Positions 1-4,200 of a DNA stretch of 6,462 nt are shown here, piece by piece. The notes under the pieces were generated by a model. That model was not told where the DNA came from and ran no database searches. It saw only the letters and a list, made by a program, of their open reading frames with translations. The stretch is taken from positions 1 to 6,462 of the forward strand of contig JASLXP010000567.1 of NCBI GenBank assembly GCA_030740295.1. Reading direction: 5' to 3'. Origin of the DNA: Planctomycetota bacterium. Its GTDB lineage: Bacteria; Planctomycetota; PUPC01; JACPCR01. A program made the translations under genes and the position numbers. Positions within the stretch are counted from its first letter, which is position 1; each line of letters opens with the position of its first letter.

Positions 1-312
1 CAGGCACAGGTTGATTCCTCGGCGTGACACCGAATCAAATCTGCCGAAAAGATCGCCGGCGACATCCGCATTCATATCCGTATGAATCCAGGCAGCGAAG
101 GTGAATTCATCATGGCCAAAACTCAGGGCAGGATGATCACAGAGTTCAAGCTTCGATGAGTGGCCATTGAAGCGCCCGGCACCGTTGCAGCCTGTCGGGG
201 CATCATCGACCAATTCGACATCGATGTCTTCTGTCTCGAGGGCATGATTCGAATGATCGTTCGTATCGTCCTGCAGAGGCCAATGGCCAATCAGTTTTGA
301 GTTGGAATCCAT
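1..312 (-). CDS. LamG / concanavalin A-like domain protein, N-terminal part (3' end beyond window)
   Basis: The frame opens at an ATG (312-310) and stays open for 104 codons to the window edge, so only the N-terminus is seen. The translation starts MDSNSKLIGHWPLQDD. The pattern is that of LamG_3-type jelly-roll domains: GHWPL followed by D and N residues at about 9-22, GAGRFNG at 44-50, a short SSKLEL strand at 52-57, FTFAAWIHTD at 70-79, and GDLFGRFD then RRGINLCL at 87-104. Such domains usually bind glycans or act as structural modules on larger enzymes or surface proteins. No signal peptide is visible because the domain begins about seven residues after the start. The gene follows the CBM9-like gene by 64 bp on the same strand and is probably in the same transcript. 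The fold call is good; the function of the whole protein cannot be judged because most of it is missing. Confidence 0.8.
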   Translation of the reverse strand, partial: MDSNSKLIGHWPLQDDTNDHSNHALETEDIDVELVDDAPTGCNGAGRFNGHSSKLELCDHPALSFGHDEFTFAAWIHTDMNADVAGDLFGRFDSVSRRGINLCL

Positions 313-321
313 ACCTGCTGA

Positions 322-325
322 CTCC
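322..325 (-). promoter_or_regulatory. Shine-Dalgarno-like GGAG before the LamG gene
   Basis: On the minus strand GGAG is followed by nine bases and then the ATG at 312-310. The spacing is acceptable for a ribosome binding site. Together with the immediate start of recognisable LamG sequence it supports this start codon. The site is short and could be chance. Confidence 0.45.
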
Positions 326-376
326 GGGGTTAAGTGGAGGTCTGCCGAGACTCTACATGTCGGCGGCATGAAAAAT

Positions 377-1027
377 CTACTCGCTCAATACCACCGTCCC
401 CCACATGCTGGGGTTGTCCATGAAACGGAAGCGTTTATCGACGGACCAGTATTGCGCGCCGAGATGCGTGTCATTGATGTGATACGTGAAGCCGAGCCTC
501 GGGTGCTCGACCGGATCGAAGCCGTGGAGCGCCTCCGCCGAGATGGCGGCCTCGAGGGCGTAACCGGAATCCGTTTTCTTGAACGCGGCAGAAACCCCAT
601 CCGGCTCATGCATCTGGCCCTTGCCCGGCCCTCGAGTAATGTCGACTTGCCGAACCAGCGGTTTGCCCTTCGAGCCCGCAGGGGGGAGGAACACAAACTG
701 ATGACAATACCGGCTGGCGTGATGCATGGCGCGGGCATCACGCATATCGAACCAGACCTCCAGGCAGTCAGCCGTCCAGAACTGATTCTCTTCCACCGTG
801 ATAGGGTTGGCCTTGCCCTTGACATCCATGGCGAGATAAATGCCCGCCTCGTTCCATGCAAGGTAGAAATCCGCAAACGCGTTACGACCATCCACGGCCA
901 CCATATCAGGAAGCAGGTATTTCTTTTGCCAGTCTTTCAGAACACCGTCGATGCGAGGCCTCGTCTTCCGATGCCTGCACGGAACAGCGATATTGAAGTA
1001 ACGGGTGCGTGGGACGCGTTTGGGCAT
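377..1027 (-). CDS. CBM9-like (DOMON-type) carbohydrate-binding family protein
   Basis: This 216-residue protein is close to the size of a single CBM9-like beta-sandwich domain. Recognisable features in order are PRIDGVLKDW (about 24-33), FADFYLAWNEAGIYLAMDVKGK (51-72), DCLEVWFDMRDAR (87-99), then HHASRYCHQFVFLPP (about 102-116), GYALEAAISAEALHGFDPVEHPRLGFTYHINDT (135-167), and a closing PSMWGTVVLSE. This layout matches a CBM9-like family that, as I recall, is common in Planctomycetes and Verrucomicrobia. Classical CBM9 domains bind xylan or sugar chain ends; a ligand for this protein cannot be inferred. No signal peptide or membrane segment is present, so it may be cytoplasmic, which is unusual for a carbohydrate-binding module. 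The ATG at 1027 is the first usable start after an in-frame stop at 1078-1076. No Shine-Dalgarno sequence precedes it; a 7-bp-period repeat ends a few bases upstream. The stop is TAG at 379-377. Confidence 0.82.
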   Translation of the reverse strand: MPKRVPRTRYFNIAVPCRHRKTRPRIDGVLKDWQKKYLLPDMVAVDGRNAFADFYLAWNEAGIYLAMDVKGKANPITVEENQFWTADCLEVWFDMRDARAMHHASRYCHQFVFLPPAGSKGKPLVRQVDITRGPGKGQMHEPDGVSAAFKKTDSGYALEAAISAEALHGFDPVEHPRLGFTYHINDTHLGAQYWSVDKRFRFMDNPSMWGTVVLSE

Positions 1028-1032
1028 GAGCG

Positions 1033-1067
1033 TAATACGAAATGCGTAATGAGTAATAAGTAATATG
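1033..1067 (+). repeat. Heptamer array, five TAATNNG-type units
   Basis: Five consecutive 7-bp units are read on the plus strand: TAATACG, AAATGCG, TAATGAG, TAATAAG, TAATATG. The 7-bp period is unbroken while individual units vary at one to three positions. The array lies immediately upstream of the CBM9-like start codon on the minus strand and occupies the space where a ribosome binding site is expected. It resembles the short heptameric repeats known from cyanobacteria and other genomes, but I cannot assign it to a named family. Confidence 0.75.
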
Positions 1068-1091
1068 CGAATAGGTTATCGAATAAGCTAT
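1068..1091 (+). repeat. Two 12-bp imperfect direct repeats next to the heptamer array
   Basis: CGAATAGGTTAT (1068-1079) is followed directly by CGAATAAGCTAT (1080-1091), with ten of twelve positions identical, and then by a partial third copy GAAT. The rest of the spacer, up to 1175, shows no recognisable gene or signal. Confidence 0.5.
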
Positions 1092-1175
1092 GAATACGGG
1101 TTCTGAATTTCGAGCAGGCAGACGAGCATTCGTGGCGAACCGATCTCAAAAGAAAACCGTCATCCTCAACTTGAA

Positions 1176-1210
1176 CTTACTCATTACTCGTTACGTATTA
1201 CGTTTTACGT
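1176..1210 (-). repeat. Heptamer array, opposite orientation to the 1033-1067 array
   Basis: On the plus strand the units are CTTACTC, ATTACTC, GTTACGT, ATTACGT, TTTACGT. Read on the minus strand they are of the same TAATGAG / TAATACG type as the array at 1033-1067, so the two arrays face each other. This array ends four bases from the uvrA stop codon (1216-1214). It shows no GC-rich stem followed by a T run, so it is not a classical intrinsic terminator. Confidence 0.72.
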
Positions 1211-1213
1211 CTC

Positions 1214-4200
1214 TCATTTCCTGATCATTATCTCATCAAAACCTTCGGTGTATTTTTCGAGGAACTCATCAAAAGCCTCGGTTTGGATCTGTTGTGGGCT
1301 TTGCAGGAAAAGGTGGATTCGGTCGAAACCGGGAGGAGTGCTGAAGTTGACTTTAACGCCGAGGCGCTTTTCGAGATCGGCCTGAACGAAGTCTCCTCTG
1401 CGGGCGCGGAAGATGGCGACGATGTGGTTCCAGCGGTCGACAAAGATCTCGACAAAGTTGTGGCGGGCTTTCCGTTTGCCGATGCGGACGTAGCGCGGTT
1501 CTTTCCAATCAGGCTCGAGCAGGCTGTTGTCTTCGGCCAAACGCTCGAACGCAACGAGGAGTTCCGGATCCCAAGCCTGCATGCGGCCGCGGCGTTTACG
1601 GCGTTCGAGATGCCACGAGCGATCCATTTGATTCGAGGTCTTTGACGCCCTTGCATTCTGAAAACTCTCCACCTCCCCGGACAGACCCATCAGGGCCTTG
1701 AAGCCTTCCATCGCGTCGTTCAGAAAATTTATCATCTCTACGTTCTCCGAGTCGCTCATGACGGCTATCGCCATGCCGTAAAGATCGTAGGTCTTGCCTC
1801 CGCGCTGTTCCCACAGGCGCGGCCATTTGCTGTAGAGCGGGTAACCCTTTACTTCTCGGAACGGCTTGAGTCCGACCCGTTCACGCAGGTCCTTGAGCTC
1901 GAACTGACCGGACACGGTTCGAATGTCAAGCCGCGCAAAACCGCGGTCGGTCGACTTGGCCACGATAAAGGGCATTTTCCTGCCCTTGACGAAAATGCGG
2001 AATTCGTCCCGGTCGTTCCAGTCCACATCAAAGTCTTCGTCATCGAGGACGTGGTCGACCACTCTGGCCAGGACGGCGCCGTCCCACATGGGATGCTCAC
2101 CTTTCTTTGTCAGACGATCCTCGAGATGCCACTGGCGGCCGTTCGATTCCCAGGGCATCGCAGTCGTGGTGGTGAGTTCGGCCTCCTTATCGACCTGATA
2201 AATGGATTTACGATGCGCTTCAAAATCGAAGGTTTCCCGTTCGGATTCTCTGCTGTTGGCCAGCGTGTCTTTGAGTAACCGGCCCGTGTGGCTTCTCTTC
2301 TTTTTCGTTATCTGTTCCGGTGTGCCTGAGGCGAGCAACTGTCCGCCGCCGTTGCCGCCCTCAGGGCCGAGGTCGATGATCCAGTCCGCGGTCTTGATCA
2401 CGTCGAGGTTGTGCTCGATCACCACGACCGTATTGCCTCCATCGACGAGGCGGTTGAGCACGATGAGGAGTTTCTGAATATCGGCGAAGTGGAGTCCGGT
2501 GGTCGGTTCGTCGAGCAGGTAGAGGGTCTTGCCTGTACTGGGACGGCTGAGCTCGGCCGCGAGCTTGACGCGTTGTGCTTCGCCGCCGGACAGCGTCGGC
2601 GCGGACTGGCCAAGCTTGAGGTAATCGAGCCCGACGTCGAAGAGCGTCTGAAGGTAGCGGCGGATGCGCGGGACGTTTTTGAAGAGCTCGAGCGCTTCGG
2701 CAATCGTCATCTGGAGTACGTCGGCGATGCTGTTGCCCTTGAACTTTACGTTCAGCGTTTCCGGGTTGTAGCGCGCGCCGTGGCAGGTGTCGCACTCGAC
2801 CCAGACGTCTGGCAGGAAGTGCATCTCGATGAGTTTCGAACCGTACCCGTGGCACGTCTCGCAGCGTCCGCCGCCCTGGTTATAGCTGAAGCGCCTCGGC
2901 GTGTACCCACGCACTTTGGAATCCGGTAAATCGGCGAAGAGCTTCCGGATTTCGTCCCAGACGCCCACATAGGTGGCGGGGTCAGAGCGGGGCGAAAAAC
3001 CGATGGGTGTCTGATCTATGGAGATGACCTTATTGACGTTCTTGATGCCCTTGATGTCATCATGTTCACCGGGCATGGTGCGTGCGCGATGGATCACTTT
3101 CGCCAATTGCGCGTGTAGAATTTCGAACACGAGCGAACTTTTGCCTGAGCCGCTGACGCCGGTGACCACGACAAAACATCCGAGTGGCACTTTAACGTCA
3201 ATGTTTTGAAGGTTGTTGTGCCGGGCCCCGATGACCTCGAGATGGTTTCCCTTCCTGGGCGCACGACGATTGGTCGGCACGTCGATGGAAAGTGAATCTG
3301 CGAGATACTGCCCAGTGAGCGAACGCTTGCTGCGGGCGAGCTGTTTTGGCGTGCCTTTCCCCACGACCTGGCCGCCGCTGACACCTGCGCCGGGGCCGAA
3401 GTCGATGATGTGATCGGAGCGCTCGAGAGTTTCTCGATCGTGCTCGACGACGATGAGGGTGTTGCCCAGATCGCGGAGCCGCTCGAGCGCGTCGAGGAGC
3501 CGACGATTGTCGCGGGGATGGAGACCGATGGTCGGCTCATCCAGCACATAGAGCACGCCGGTCAGGCCGCTGCCGATCTGGCTCGCAAGGCGGATGCGCT
3601 GGGCCTCCCCTCCTGAAAGCGAAGGAGCAGGACGGTCGAGCGTGAGGTATTCGAGACCGACGTCGACCAGAAAGCGCAGGCGATTGCGGACCTCTCGAAG
3701 TACCTCCCCAGCGACGCGCTGCGTGCGGTCGTCCACGTTGAGCTTTTCAAAAAAGTCGTAGACCTGCCCCACCGGCAGGGCGCACAGATGCGGCAGGGAA
3801 TAATCCTCGAATCGGACAGAAGCAGCATCAGGACGGACGCGGTCGCCGCGGCATTCGTGGCACGATACTTCGCCGACCAAATCCGCGAGCTCGCGCCGAA
3901 ACTGCCACGAGTGTCGTGTGCACCAGTCGATGGCCGGGAAGATGCCGCGATATTGGAAAGTCATTCCGCTCTTGCCCGCGATCCAGTCGTCTCCCGTGCC
4001 GAAAAGGATGGCCTGGCGGTCCTCTGTATCCAGTTCGTTAAAAGGGACATCCAGGCTGAAGCCGACGTGTCCGGCCAGGGCATCGATCATCTGGCCGAAC
4101 GTGTCTTTGCGAATCGGCCCCCAGGCGGCAATGGCGCCTTTGCGGATACTCACGTGGGAGTTGGGTACGATGGCCCGTGGATGCGCACCGCGCTGGACCC

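Larger units (their letters stand above)
1031..1202. repeat. Long imperfect inverted repeat formed by two heptamer arrays, spanning most of the uvrA-CBM9 gap
   Basis: The left arm (1031-1060) and the reverse complement of the right arm (1176-1202) both begin CGTAATACG and both contain GTAATGAGTAA. Aligned by eye over 26 bases they agree at 23. About 115 bp separate the arms. In a transcript running off uvrA the arms could pair into a long AU-rich stem. The right arm lies directly after the uvrA stop and the left arm lies directly before the CBM9-like start codon. Whether this is a folded RNA, a small non-autonomous mobile element, or two independent insertions of one repeat family cannot be decided here. 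Confidence 0.7.

Noticed and set aside
313..376. Terminator between the CBM9-like and LamG genes
   Set aside because: No stem followed by a T run is visible in these 64 bases.
302..1063. 253-codon open frame on the plus strand
   Set aside because: It lies antisense to the CBM9-like gene, whose protein sequence is clearly conserved in pattern. The plus-strand product resembles nothing and is explained by codon bias of the real gene.
937..1149. 70-codon minus-strand frame across the start of the CBM9-like gene
   Set aside because: Its hydrophobic run is simply the translated heptamer array, and it overlaps the real gene in another frame. It could be mistaken for a signal peptide, but joining it to the CBM9-like protein would need a frameshift for which there is no evidence.
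1068..1175. Promoter for the CBM9-like gene in the spacer
   Set aside because: A TTGAGG hexamer is present on the minus strand but no matching -10 box lies at a suitable distance, so a call would be guesswork.
1033..1210. CRISPR-like array
   Set aside because: Units are 7 bp with no spacers between them, and the two arrays face opposite ways.
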